A stretch of 7,734 bases of DNA from Paenibacillaceae bacterium UBA6304 (GTDB taxonomy: Bacteria > Bacillota > Bacilli > Paenibacillales > Paenibacillaceae), in assembly GCA_002439285.1 (NCBI GenBank), contig DJTQ01000442.1, positions 1 to 7,734 on the forward strand. Direction: 5' to 3'. This document shows positions 1-5,918 of this stretch, in pieces. Every line of letters starts with the position of its first letter. The stretch's first letter is position 1. The translations under genes were made by a program, and so were the position numbers. Under the pieces are notes generated by a model that saw nothing but the letters and a program-made list of their open reading frames with translations, was not told the DNA's origin and ran no database searches.

Positions 1-1095
1 CTTCACGATATCCAGATCGCAATCTTTGACGAAGCGTCCGGCAAAATCGCTCACCGCCTCCGTATATCGGCCTTGACCGTCCACGACGCTGACAAAGCTG
101 ATTCCGTTTTCCCGACAGGTCTTGTAGTCGTCTTCCCCATGCGCCGGAGCCATATGAACGATCCACGTACCACTGGCATCCGTTACGAACGAAGCGCCTA
201 CGATCACGTTAACTTTATCCGCTTGGATATAGCTGAAAGGCGGCGTATAGGTTTTGCCGACCAGATCGGATCCCTTAACGACCGATTCCACGGTGTACTC
301 GCCCTTCATGACTTTTTCAACGAGGTTCTTGGCGACGATGTATACGCCGTCCTCCTGTTTTACTTTGGCATATTCCATGTCCGGATTAACGGCCAAAGCA
401 ACGTGGGCCGGCAAGGTCCAAGGTGTAGTCGTCCAGGCAAGCACATATTCGCCCGTCCCGTCGAGCTTGAATTTTGCGGTCGCACTTAAATCCTTCACAT
501 CCTCGTAGCCCTGGGCCACTTCGTGCGAGCTTAACGAGGTTTGGCAGCATGGGCAGTATGGGCTAACCCGATGGCCACGGTAAAGCAAACCTTTATCATG
601 AATGGTCGCCAAGATGTTCCATACGCTCTCGATATAGTTGTTATCGAGCGTGATGTAAGGATCGTCGAGATCGGTCCAATAAGCGATCGCTTCGGTAAAT
701 TCGCGCCACTGTTTTTCGTAACCGAACACGCTGGCCTTACACTTTTTAACGAATTCCTCAATTCCGTATTTCTCGATTTCCTGTTTGCCGGAGATGCCCA
801 GTTCCTTCTCTACACCAAGCTCGACAGGCAGACCGTGCGTATCCCACCCCGCTTTACGAACGACCCGGTATCCTTTCATCGTCTGGTAACGGCCGACAAA
901 GTCCTTAATGACGCGTCCTAGCACATGACCGATATGGGGAAGTCCGTTAGCGGTCGGAGGACCTTCATAGAATACATAGTTCGGTCGGCCTTCCCGGTTC
1001 TCGATACTGCGCTTAAACGTGTTCTCGCTGTTCCATTTGTTCAGGATCCGCATGTCGCGTGTGCGAGCATGTTCTTTGATATCGACTTTTTTCAT
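1..1095 (-). CDS. ileS: Isoleucyl-tRNA synthetase, eukaryote-like type 2 (N-terminal part, cut by window)
   Basis: Class I aminoacyl-tRNA synthetase that charges tRNA-Ile with isoleucine in the cytosol. The first 365 residues are present; the rest of a family member of about 1000 residues, including the KMSKS loop and anticodon-binding domain, lies beyond position 1. The ATP-binding signature HIGH is at residues 54-57, inside [15 protein letters not shown], followed by [14 protein letters not shown]. The start of the CP1 editing domain shows [17 protein letters not shown], and MAPAHGEDD follows near the window edge. These signatures fit the type 2 (eukaryote-like) IleRS clade; B. subtilis-type IleRS1 usually reads PPYANGxIHIGHAL. 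Known type 2 enzymes are commonly less sensitive to mupirocin; that property is inferred here, not seen. The ATG at 1095-1093 follows GGAAGGGAAG. Expression is presumably controlled by the T-box leader just upstream. The enzyme identity is very secure; the clade call rests on motifs only. Confidence 0.97.
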   Translation of the reverse strand, partial: MKKVDIKEHARTRDMRILNKWNSENTFKRSIENREGRPNYVFYEGPPTANGLPHIGHVLGRVIKDFVGRYQTMKGYRVVRKAGWDTHGLPVELGVEKELGISGKQEIEKYGIEEFVKKCKASVFGYEKQWREFTEAIAYWTDLDDPYITLDNNYIESVWNILATIHDKGLLYRGHRVSPYCPCCQTSLSSHEVAQGYEDVKDLSATAKFKLDGTGEYVLAWTTTPWTLPAHVALAVNPDMEYAKVKQEDGVYIVAKNLVEKVMKGEYTVESVVKGSDLVGKTYTPPFSYIQADKVNVIVGASFVTDASGTWIVHMAPAHGEDDYKTCRENGISFVSVVDGQGRYTEAVSDFAGRFVKDCDLDIVK

Positions 1096-1456
1096 TCCTG
1101 ATACTTCCCTTCCAAAAAATTCTCATAAAACAAAAAAAGCCCCGCCCCAAAAGGGACGAGACTTGAACTCGCGTTACCACCCTTGTTTCATGCCGGTCAC
1201 GGGCTTAATATAACTCGTAAACGGTATGACACCTTGATCCCATACGCTTCATATGGGTCCGGTATAACGGCCGGCTGCCGGCATAGCTTACACTTTCCAC
1301 GCGGAAATTCAGCTAGGCTTCTCCGGGATGATCTTCCGTCGGCGTCTTGAACATTGGCTTTCAGCAAAATGCCAACTCTCTGGGGGACAACAGCACCGCG
1401 TACTTATTCCCATCATCAAATCGTTATGGAGAAACAATTAAACAACATTCAATATG
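1096..1456 (-). promoter_or_regulatory. Isoleucine T-box riboswitch leader of ileS
   Basis: Untranslated leader of about 360 nt that senses uncharged tRNA-Ile and controls read-through into ileS. The T-box sequence AAGGGTGGTAACGCG is at 1184-1170 and includes UGGU, which can pair with the ACCA end of a tRNA with discriminator A. Stem I features are visible: the AGTA loop-E element near 1420, the AGAGAG motif near 1381, a distal TTGGC/GCCAA hairpin, and a specifier loop reading GAAG-ATC-A. The specifier triplet ATC (1332-1330) is an isoleucine codon, which matches the gene. GGGA/TCCC and CGGTG/CGCCG helices flank the specifier loop. A CCCATA/TATGGG hairpin (about 1257-1239) fits stem III. The T-box is followed directly by an intrinsic terminator. 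The 5' end is inferred from the promoter. Confidence 0.95.
1132..1164 (-). terminator. Regulated intrinsic terminator of the ileS T-box
   Basis: On the minus strand AGTCTCGTCCC pairs with GGGGCGGGGCT over 11 positions, including three G-U pairs, around a TTTT loop. Seven T residues follow. It lies between the T-box sequence and the ileS ribosome-binding site, as expected for the hairpin that forms when tRNA-Ile is charged. Confidence 0.93.
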
Positions 1457-1462
1457 CTATTA

Positions 1463-1492
1463 TTTATAACTTATTTCCCGAGGAAATGTCAA
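1463..1492 (-). promoter_or_regulatory. Sigma-A-type promoter of ileS
   Basis: A perfect -35 TTGACA (1492-1487) is followed after 18 bases by TATAAA (1468-1463), a 5/6 match to the -10 consensus. A TTATAA reading gives a 17-base spacer. It lies directly upstream of the T-box leader, giving a start near 1456. It sits in the gap between divIVA and ileS and shows ileS can be transcribed independently. Confidence 0.8.
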
Positions 1493-1507
1493 GCCGGGTA
1501 AAGGGTT

Positions 1508-1524
1508 GAGATCTAATAGATCTC
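1508..1524 (-). repeat. Inverted repeat across the divIVA stop codon
   Basis: GAGATCT and AGATCTC form a perfect 7-bp stem with a 3-base loop. The stop codon of divIVA (1515-1513) lies at the edge of the loop. No T-run follows on the minus strand, so this is not a standard intrinsic terminator. It might protect the 3' end of an mRNA or be chance. Confidence 0.45.
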
Positions 1525-2043
1525 TTTCACTTCCCGGTCGCGGTCACGTTCACGCTCACGTTCTTGCTCATAAGAACGCTCGCGATTCTCGAGAGACTCC
1601 CATCCGTCATGACTCAGCAAGTCCAACTGGGCTTCCACCAAAGTCCGGAAGCGGGCTCGGTAGATGGAGGCCTGCTTCTTCAGTTCTTCCACTTCCATCG
1701 CAATTTTACGCGACTTGGATAGCGATTCATTAACGATCCGGTCCGCATTCTTCTCCGCTTCCTTCACGATGAGTTGCGCTTCCTTCTTCGCATTGTTCTT
1801 AACTTCGTCAGCCGCCTCTTGTGCGACGATAATCGTCTTGCTTAGCGTCTCTTCAATATTGGAGAAATGATCCAGTTTCTCTTGCATCGAGAACAGCTGA
1901 TTTTGCAGCTCTTTATTCTCCCGGATCACGATTTCATAATCTTTAATAACTTGGTCAAGAAATTCATTTACTTCGTCTTCATCATAGCCGCGAATGCGTC
2001 TCGAAAACTCCTTATTATGTATATCCAGCGGGGTTAATGGCAT
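1513..2043 (-). CDS. divIVA: Cell-division and polarity scaffold DivIVA
   Basis: Coiled-coil protein that binds strongly curved membrane at septa and poles and recruits partners such as MinJ, and RacA during sporulation in B. subtilis. The 176-residue product begins MPLTPLDIHNKEF, the family's N-terminal membrane-binding segment, then RGYDEDEVNEFL. A long coiled coil covers about residues 30-135, with the conserved EAEKNADRI, ESLSKSRKIAME and FRTLVEAQLDLL. Arg18 is kept, but position 17, Phe in B. subtilis and central to membrane insertion, is Ile. The last 25 residues are highly charged, with alternating Glu/Asp-Arg pairs (ERERERDRDRE) unlike the B. subtilis tail. The ATG at 2043 is chosen because AGGAGG (2057-2052) sits 8 bases upstream and it aligns with the family start. 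A GTG at 2052 overlaps that site and is unlikely. A 116-base gap separates it from ylmH. Confidence 0.97.
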   Translation of the reverse strand: MPLTPLDIHNKEFSRRIRGYDEDEVNEFLDQVIKDYEIVIRENKELQNQLFSMQEKLDHFSNIEETLSKTIIVAQEAADEVKNNAKKEAQLIVKEAEKNADRIVNESLSKSRKIAMEVEELKKQASIYRARFRTLVEAQLDLLSHDGWESLENRERSYEQERERERDRDREVKEIY

Positions 2044-2070
2044 GATCCGCACCTCCTATTATATTCAAAC

Positions 2071-2086
2071 CTTCCCCTCGGGGAAG
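2071..2086 (-). repeat. Hairpin in the divIVA 5' region
   Basis: CTTCCCC and GGGGAAG form a perfect 16-base inverted repeat with a 2-base centre. It ends 13 bases before the divIVA Shine-Dalgarno site. The downstream minus-strand sequence is GTTTGAATATAAT, without a real T-run, so it is a poor terminator. It could be an mRNA stabilising stem or a protein-binding palindrome. Confidence 0.5.
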
Positions 2087-2123
2087 TCTGTCCCTCGAAT
2101 GATCACTTCATGCGTAGGTAGTT

Positions 2124-2152
2124 AATTTCGACAAAAATTGTCGATCTCCTGC
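2124..2152 (-). promoter_or_regulatory. Spo0A box within an inverted repeat, overlapping a sigma-H-like promoter, upstream of divIVA
   Basis: The minus strand at 2135-2127 reads TTTGTCGAA, a perfect match to the published Spo0A box TTTGTCRAA. It is one arm of a perfect 17-base inverted repeat (2128-2144), TCGACAA-AAA-TTGTCGA. A sigma-H-like pair overlaps it: GCAGGAGAT (2152-2144), an 11-base spacer, then GTCGAAATT (2132-2124). Each differs at one position from RNAGGAWWW and RNNGAATWW. It lies in the only gap between ylmH and divIVA, about 80 bases before the start codon. The box match is directly seen; promoter function and sporulation control of divIVA are inferred. Confidence 0.45.
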
Positions 2153-2159
2153 AAAGAGT

Positions 2160-2945
2160 TCATACAAATTTACCGATTTTTACACGGAGCCTGCCTTTTT
2201 TTGTCATGCCATCACATTCCAGCACCTTGAAACGACCGAAGCCCTGCAAAGCGACAATGTCGCCCGCTTTCAATATTTTAGACGGATCCTCCTCCGTCCT
2301 CCAATTCACCCGGCATCTTCCCGCCTTGATCGGCACCAGCACCTTACTTCGACTGAGCCGGTAAACATCGCCGGCTATGCCGTCCAAACGTAAAGAAGCC
2401 ACCGTCAGATCCAGCGGCTCAAGTTCGGCTTCCGCCGTTTTGAGTGAGTCCAAATCCAAAATGTCGGTCATGACGCCAACCCGGTGTACTTGGCGAAGAT
2501 TCATGCTTAAGAAGGAAGATATCTCTTCCGCTACAACGACATGACATCCGTCCTCCCGGACATGAATATCACCGACCTTCTCCCGTTTCAGCCCAAGTCC
2601 TAGTATGGCTCCGAGATAATCCCCATGCTGCAAAGCGGACAGTCTCTGGTCGTCAGAAGTGATGCTGATGACCTTCATCCGCATCGCTTCCCCGTCCAAA
2701 TCCCGGTAATCCGGTGCCACAAATGCACGTTGGCGCTCCGCACCATCATAACCGCCGTCCAGCCGCAAAGCGGCATCAGGATGACGGTTGACCAGCGTTT
2801 GCAATATGTGGCTCTGACGCGGATCCAGAAAATCGCTTAGCTTCGCTTCATGATAGTCCCCGGCGTTCACAACCCATTCCCACGCCCGATCTACAAATTG
2901 GCGTTCTTCCGGCTTAAAGTGTTCATAAATGTCTGTTCTCATCAT
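2160..2945 (-). CDS. ylmH: S4-domain RNA-binding protein YlmH
   Basis: The 261-residue product is full length for the YlmH family. Residues about 1-75 form the family N-terminal part (FKPEERQFVDRAWEWV). Residues about 75-165 form the central domain, with FVAPDYRD, GDYLGAILGLGLKREKVGDI and VVVAEEISSFL. A C-terminal S4 RNA-binding domain covers about 182-250, starting LTVASLRLDGIAGDVYRLSR and including KAGDIVALQGFGRFKV. YlmH proteins associate with ribosomes; work in B. subtilis links the family to ribosome-associated quality control, alongside the S4 protein RqcP. It begins 6 bases after the ylmG stop, so it is probably translated from the same mRNA. Its own Shine-Dalgarno is weak (GGCGGG, 9 bases before the ATG at 2945); a second ATG follows at 2942. 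Family identity is secure; the exact role is from the literature. Confidence 0.95.
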   Translation of the reverse strand: MMRTDIYEHFKPEERQFVDRAWEWVVNAGDYHEAKLSDFLDPRQSHILQTLVNRHPDAALRLDGGYDGAERQRAFVAPDYRDLDGEAMRMKVISITSDDQRLSALQHGDYLGAILGLGLKREKVGDIHVREDGCHVVVAEEISSFLSMNLRQVHRVGVMTDILDLDSLKTAEAELEPLDLTVASLRLDGIAGDVYRLSRSKVLVPIKAGRCRVNWRTEEDPSKILKAGDIVALQGFGRFKVLECDGMTKKGRLRVKIGKFV

Positions 2946-2951
2946 TTCACA

Positions 2952-3230
2952 CTACCCGCCAAAAATATAATTCAGCACGCTGAGAAGGCCGATTCTGGCT
3001 AAACGCAGTGCGTACAAGGCCACGATTGGCGAAAAATCGATCATTCCCATCAGCGGCGGAATAAAACGCCGGAAAGGAGAAAGGTAAGGTTCAACCAGCT
3101 TTCCGAGCAGATCACCGATGAAACTCTCCCGTGCATTCGGCACCCAGGACATCAGGATATAAATAAGAATCATATAAAAATAAATATTGTACAACAGGTT
3201 AACTATACTTTCGATTGTGCCGCTTCCCAA
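2952..3230 (-). CDS. ylmG: YggT-family membrane protein YlmG
   Basis: Small integral membrane protein of 92 residues, the usual bacterial YggT length. Two hydrophobic segments are visible, at about residues 5-29 (rich in Ile, Leu and Tyr, ending ILMSWVP) and 66-90. Between them lies the family loop with GKLVEPYLSPFRRFIPP. The molecular role in Firmicutes is not established; its fixed place beside sepF and divIVA, and plastid homologues that affect nucleoid and division behaviour, suggest a role in division or membrane organisation. The start is TTG at 3230-3228: GAGGTG lies exactly 8 bases upstream and no ATG, GTG or TTG alternative precedes the first membrane segment. The site overlaps the sepF stop, indicating translational coupling. 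Confidence 0.93.
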   Translation of the reverse strand: MGSGTIESIVNLLYNIYFYMILIYILMSWVPNARESFIGDLLGKLVEPYLSPFRRFIPPLMGMIDFSPIVALYALRLARIGLLSVLNYIFGG

Positions 3231-3237
3231 GCTGTCT

Positions 3238-3687
3238 TCACCTCATTCTGTTGTAATCGGAATCCTCGGTCAGTATCTCGGTAATCGCTCCCTGAATTTC
3301 CACGGTATCCGGCGTGCACAGAAAAATATTAGCGCCGATCTTGGAAATGCTGCCGCTGAGCGCATAAATCGTCCCGCTCAGGAAGTCGATAATCCGCATA
3401 GCCTGGTCGTTGCGCACCCTTTGCAGGTTGACTACGACACTCCGGTGAGAACGCAAATGATCCGCAATCTCCTGAGCTTCATCATAAGAGCGCGGTTCAT
3501 AAAGAATCACCTTAACGTTCTTTTGCGAATGAATACTGACCACATTGTTTGCCTTCTGGTTTCTACGTGCTTCAAAGCTCGGGGTTTCAAATTCGGGCTC
3601 ATCCTGTCCCGGAAATGTTTCGCGCTCCACGATTTCTTCCTCCTCTTGCAGGCCCAAGAAGTTCATGAACCGGTTCATTACTCCCAT
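3238..3687 (-). CDS. sepF: Cell-division protein SepF
   Basis: Cytosolic membrane-associated protein that binds the C-terminal tail of FtsZ, tethers it to the membrane and helps shape the septum. The product has 149 residues, close to B. subtilis SepF (about 150). The N-terminus MGVMNRFMNFLGL fits the family's amphipathic membrane-binding helix. An acidic linker (residues about 14-45) follows. The SepF core covers about 48-138 and includes VKVILYEPRSYDEAQEIADHL, VVVNLQR, RIIDFLSGTIYAL and FLCTP. The ATG at 3687 overlaps the ylmE stop by one base (TAATG), with AAGGGGAAG a few bases upstream. This is typical of coupled translation. In B. subtilis it was named ylmF. Identification is firm. Confidence 0.97.
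   Translation of the reverse strand: MGVMNRFMNFLGLQEEEEIVERETFPGQDEPEFETPSFEARRNQKANNVVSIHSQKNVKVILYEPRSYDEAQEIADHLRSHRSVVVNLQRVRNDQAMRIIDFLSGTIYALSGSISKIGANIFLCTPDTVEIQGAITEILTEDSDYNRMR
3239..3244 (-). promoter_or_regulatory. Ribosome-binding site of ylmG
   Basis: GAGGTG ends 8 bases before TTG at 3230. The final TG plus the next A form the TGA stop of sepF (3240-3238). This site decides the TTG start of ylmG and implies that ribosomes ending sepF restart on ylmG. Confidence 0.8.
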
Positions 3688-4379
3688 TACGTCTCTTCCC
3701 CTTTCCCTAATAAAAGAGTACCGAGGCGCACCCAGGTCGCCCCTTCTTCAATCGCCACTTCAAAATCACCCGACATTCCCATGGACAATTCGGAAATCGG
3801 CTCCTTTGTCACGCCCTTGGCGTTTAATTCGTCCCGCAGCTCGCGCAGCCTCCGGAACACGGGTCTTGTCTCCTCGGGATCCTCCTCATCCGGCGCCATC
3901 GTCATTAGTCCGATGATCCGGATATTCGGCCACTTATCGGCCTCTCGCAGGAAGGCTTCGGCTTCTTCCGGAGTAACCCCTTGTTTGGAAGCCTCACCCG
4001 AAACATTAATCTGCAAAAATGCCTTTACTTCGACACCGGCCGCTACGGCCCGTTTGTCCAATTCCTGAGCCAGAGAAAGCCGGTCCAGTGAATGAATATA
4101 TTGAAATTTTCCTACGACGTCCTTGACCTTTCTGCTTTGGAGATGGCCGATAAAATGCCATACCCCTTGTCCACCGAGCGCTTCCCACTTCGGAACCGCC
4201 ACACCGGGACGATTCTCCCCCAAGTGGGCAATTCCGCTCTCCAAGACGAGGCGGGTCATCTCGGTTGATACATACTTGGTCACGGCGATGACCGTAACTT
4301 CCTCGGGATTTCTTCCGCTTCGGTCACAGGCCGCCCGGATCCGTTCTTCTACATGCTGTATCCGTTCTTTAAGTGACAA
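3687..4379 (-). CDS. ylmE: YggS/PLPBP-family pyridoxal phosphate homeostasis protein
   Basis: The 230-residue product has the full YggS (PLPBP) length and a single TIM-barrel-type domain. The PLP-binding lysine is Lys35, in VTVIAVTKYVS. Further signatures are HLGENR (residues 52-57), WHFIGHLQSRK, QINVSGEASKQG, GLMTMAP and LSMGMSGDFEVAIEEGATWVRLGT near the end. The family has no known catalytic reaction; it binds PLP and affects vitamin B6 and amino-acid balance in the cytosol. The start is TTG at 4379-4377: GAGGTG lies 8 bases upstream, and MSLKERIQHVEERI aligns well with the family N-terminus. That site overlaps the pgeF stop. The 3' end overlaps sepF by one base. Identity is firm; the TTG start is well supported. 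Confidence 0.95.
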   Translation of the reverse strand: MSLKERIQHVEERIRAACDRSGRNPEEVTVIAVTKYVSTEMTRLVLESGIAHLGENRPGVAVPKWEALGGQGVWHFIGHLQSRKVKDVVGKFQYIHSLDRLSLAQELDKRAVAAGVEVKAFLQINVSGEASKQGVTPEEAEAFLREADKWPNIRIIGLMTMAPDEEDPEETRPVFRRLRELRDELNAKGVTKEPISELSMGMSGDFEVAIEEGATWVRLGTLLLGKGEET

Positions 4380-4386
4380 GAAAGGA

Positions 4387-5241
4387 TCACCTCTCTTTCA
4401 GACCAACCCAGCTCGCCATTCGCCCGGTCACCCCGTTATGCTTGCGGTAAGAAAAAAACCGGTCGCTATGGCAGCTTGTACACCAAGATGTACATTCGAT
4501 ATGTGTCGGCAATATTCCTGCTTTTATCATAATAATTCGATTCATTTCTTTCAAGTTCAGCATGCTTCGGTCCTTTCGGGTAGAGGGAATCGCAATTTTC
4601 GGGGCCCATTCCTCCTCAGGAATTCCAGCGAAGGCGTTACGTACTTGCTCCATCACATGCTCATCCACCTCGTAACAGCATTCCCCTATACTAGGACCGA
4701 TCGCCGTCCGGATATCGCTTCTGCGGCTACCGTATTCCTGCTCCATCTTGGTAAGGACCGCTTCGGCAATCCTGCCCACGGTCCCCTTCCAGCCCGCATG
4801 GGCAAGGCCAACGACACGGTTTACAGGATCCAAGAAATAAAGCGGGACGCAATCCGCATAAAAGGAAGTCAACAACACATTCGGAACGTTAGTGACGAGT
4901 CCGTCCGTTGCTTGAAATGCGCTGCTACGGTCCCGGTATCCTTTGCCGCGGTCCCCTTCCCTGACGACCGCAACATCCACTCCATGAACCTGTTCGCCGC
5001 AGGTCCACGTTTCTGCCGGAAAACCTAGCGCCCCGGCTAGCCTTCTGCGATTCTCCAGCACAACATCCGGGTCATCTCCGACATGAAATGCCAAATTCAA
5101 ATCGCCGTATGGATGTTCCCCGGCCCCGCCCGAACGCCCCGTAAAACCTGCGCTTAATCCCGGCATAAGGTCCTGCCATGCCTTCAGTTCATATTGTTCA
5201 GGAATATCCTGTCTAGGATTCCAAATAAACGGCTCCATCAT
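4387..5241 (-). CDS. pgeF: Laccase-domain purine nucleoside phosphorylase (PgeF/YfiH family)
   Basis: Formerly annotated as polyphenol oxidase or multicopper laccase. Characterised YfiH/LACC1-type proteins cleave purine nucleosides (adenosine, inosine) by phosphorolysis, and adenosine deaminase activity is also reported. The 284-residue product carries the metal-site signatures: His86 in CGEQVHGVDV, Cys131 in FYADCVPL and His148 in LAHAGWKGT. Then come AIGPSIGECCYEVDEHV and the C-terminal CTSCHSDRFFSYRKHNGVTGRMAS. The reading frame is open to 5283, but the ATG pair at 5241/5238 is preferred: AGGGGG lies just upstream, while the TTG at 5283 has no such site. The TGA stop is embedded in the ylmE ribosome-binding site. 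A 100-base gap separates it from ylmC. B. subtilis name: ylmD. Confidence 0.94.
   Translation of the reverse strand: MMEPFIWNPRQDIPEQYELKAWQDLMPGLSAGFTGRSGGAGEHPYGDLNLAFHVGDDPDVVLENRRRLAGALGFPAETWTCGEQVHGVDVAVVREGDRGKGYRDRSSAFQATDGLVTNVPNVLLTSFYADCVPLYFLDPVNRVVGLAHAGWKGTVGRIAEAVLTKMEQEYGSRRSDIRTAIGPSIGECCYEVDEHVMEQVRNAFAGIPEEEWAPKIAIPSTRKDRSMLNLKEMNRIIMIKAGILPTHIECTSWCTSCHSDRFFSYRKHNGVTGRMASWVGLKER
4388..4393 (-). promoter_or_regulatory. Ribosome-binding site of ylmE
   Basis: GAGGTG ends 8 bases before TTG at 4379. It contains the first two bases of the pgeF TGA stop (4389-4387). Its layout is identical to the ylmG site at 3239-3244. It decides the ylmE start and couples ylmE to pgeF. Confidence 0.8.
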
Positions 5242-5341
5242 CCATCTCCCCCTGATGCACGTAAAATCAACTCTAAAATCCAAGCGTCATACCATTTTCG
5301 CAGTCCTACTAACTTAGTTTATCATATCTCAACGCCTGAGT
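5242..5341 (-). other. ylmC-pgeF intergenic gap
   Basis: This 100-base gap holds no ORF that I can support and no terminator. It contains the palindrome ACTAAGTTAGT (5318-5308) and a TATGAT (about 5325) without a matching -35. Only the pgeF Shine-Dalgarno AGGGGG is clear. I cannot tell whether pgeF has its own promoter or is read from ylmC. Confidence 0.4.
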
Positions 5342-5653
5342 TTACCCGCGGCGCTCCGCTCTTCCGTCACGATCGATATAAACCGTGGTCTCATAGGCCG
5401 GCTGGTTTCGGGATTCCCGCAATTCTTCCATCTTGACAAGAACAACATCCGAACCGATTTTAACGATATTTTTCCAGGGAATAATCAGGTCGGTGCCTCC
5501 ACCGAACAGACCGAGAAATTTCGTATTTGCAGGCACGACGATGGCCTCGATCAATCCCTGGCGCAGGTCCAACTCCAGATCGCTGATATGCCCCAGCCGC
5601 TTACCGTCCACGACATTGATGACGTCCTTCGTTTGAAAATCCGAAATTTTCAT
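5342..5653 (-). CDS. ylmC: PRC-barrel protein of the YlmC/YmxH sporulation family
   Basis: Small soluble protein with a single PRC-barrel fold, a beta-barrel usually used for protein or RNA binding. The product has 103 residues. The core covers about 1-75: MKISDFQTKDVINVVDGKRLGHI, then ELDLRQGLIEAIVVP, GLFGGGTDLIIPWKNIVKIG and DVVLVKM. A charged tail (ELRESRNQ to DGRAERRG) makes it longer than B. subtilis YlmC (about 81 residues). The family is annotated as sporulation-linked; its biochemical role is unknown. The frame is open upstream to an ATG at 5677, which has AGGGAG at 9 bases. I prefer 5653 because MKISDFQ aligns with the family N-terminus and GGTGA lies 8 bases upstream. It is first after the terminator at 5737, so it needs its own promoter or read-through. 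Confidence 0.9.
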   Translation of the reverse strand: MKISDFQTKDVINVVDGKRLGHISDLELDLRQGLIEAIVVPANTKFLGLFGGGTDLIIPWKNIVKIGSDVVLVKMEELRESRNQPAYETTVYIDRDGRAERRG

Positions 5654-5736
5654 ACTCGCTCTCACCACGTTATCCATATTTCATCGCTCCCTGCCTGCCA
5701 AATGCTATCCCTTTACTATATGATTGCCGCCCGAAT
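5654..5736 (-). promoter_or_regulatory. Probable promoter region of ylmC
   Basis: A terminator lies immediately upstream, so a promoter here is expected. The minus strand has CATATAGT (about 5721-5714), containing TATAGT, a 5/6 match to the sigma-A -10. The -35 position falls on the T-run of the terminator and matches poorly. CATATAGT also resembles the sigma-E -10 CATACAHT at 6 of 8 positions, without a good -35. The sigma factor cannot be assigned. Confidence 0.3.
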
Positions 5737-5767
5737 AAAAAAACCATCGGGTAAATAACCCGACGGT
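5737..5767 (-). terminator. Intrinsic terminator after the 38-residue ORF
   Basis: On the minus strand ACCGTCGGGT pairs with ACCCGATGGT over 10 bp with one G-U, around a TATTT loop, and a run of seven T follows. It starts 9 bases after the stop codon of the small ORF at 5777 and isolates ylmC from upstream transcription. Confidence 0.92.
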
Positions 5768-5776
5768 CCATTGCAT

Positions 5777-5893
5777 TTATTCTCCCGATTTTGTTTGCGT
5801 ATCCGGAATTAAATTTTGCTCCTCCGGCATATTCATTTCCGACTGCTCCGGGTCTCTTGCGGATTCGCTAAGATGCTGACTTCTTTCCATCAT
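5777..5893 (-). CDS. Unrecognised small acidic protein (38 residues)
   Basis: The ORF runs from tandem ATG codons at 5893/5890 to TAA at 5779-5777. It starts MMERSQHLSESARDPEQ and ends NLIPDTQTKSGE. The product is hydrophilic and rich in Glu, Ser, Gln and Pro, with no Cys and no membrane segment; it looks unstructured. I recognise no family. Support for a real gene is its position: an intrinsic terminator follows 9 bases after the stop, and another terminator closes sigG upstream, leaving a self-contained unit. Against it, the Shine-Dalgarno is weak (AAGAG directly before the ATG) and no clear promoter is visible. B. subtilis has ylmA at this point; this ORF is far too short and does not resemble an ABC ATPase. 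It may instead be part of a small RNA. Confidence 0.5.
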   Translation of the reverse strand: MMERSQHLSESARDPEQSEMNMPEEQNLIPDTQTKSGE

Positions 5894-5918
5894 CTCTTGT
5901 TGATCTTTATGTATTTAT

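Noticed and set aside
1019..1213. Plus-strand open frame of 64 codons over the T-box
   Set aside because: It crosses the ileS start, the terminator and the T-box, all conserved on the minus strand. It has no Shine-Dalgarno support.
2058..2063. Perfect TATAAT on the minus strand before divIVA
   Set aside because: A start 7 bases downstream would fall in the ribosome-binding site, and there is no -35 at 16-18 bases. It is probably chance in AT-rich leader sequence.
2071..2086. Hairpin before divIVA as a terminator of the ylm operon
   Set aside because: The stem is perfect, but the following bases GTTTGAATA lack a T-run. Read-through from ylmH to divIVA cannot be excluded.
3187..4068. Long plus-strand open frame of 293 codons
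   Set aside because: It lies antisense across ylmG, sepF and ylmE, which are unmistakable families. Its translation shows no recognisable motif and it crosses several gene junctions.
4123..5028. Long plus-strand open frame of 301 codons
   Set aside because: It is antisense to ylmE and pgeF, with no family signature. It is a shadow of GC-rich coding sequence on the other strand.
5242..5283. Earlier TTG start for pgeF
   Set aside because: There is no Shine-Dalgarno before 5283, and the extra residues do not fit the family. The AGGGGG site serves the ATG pair at 5241/5238.
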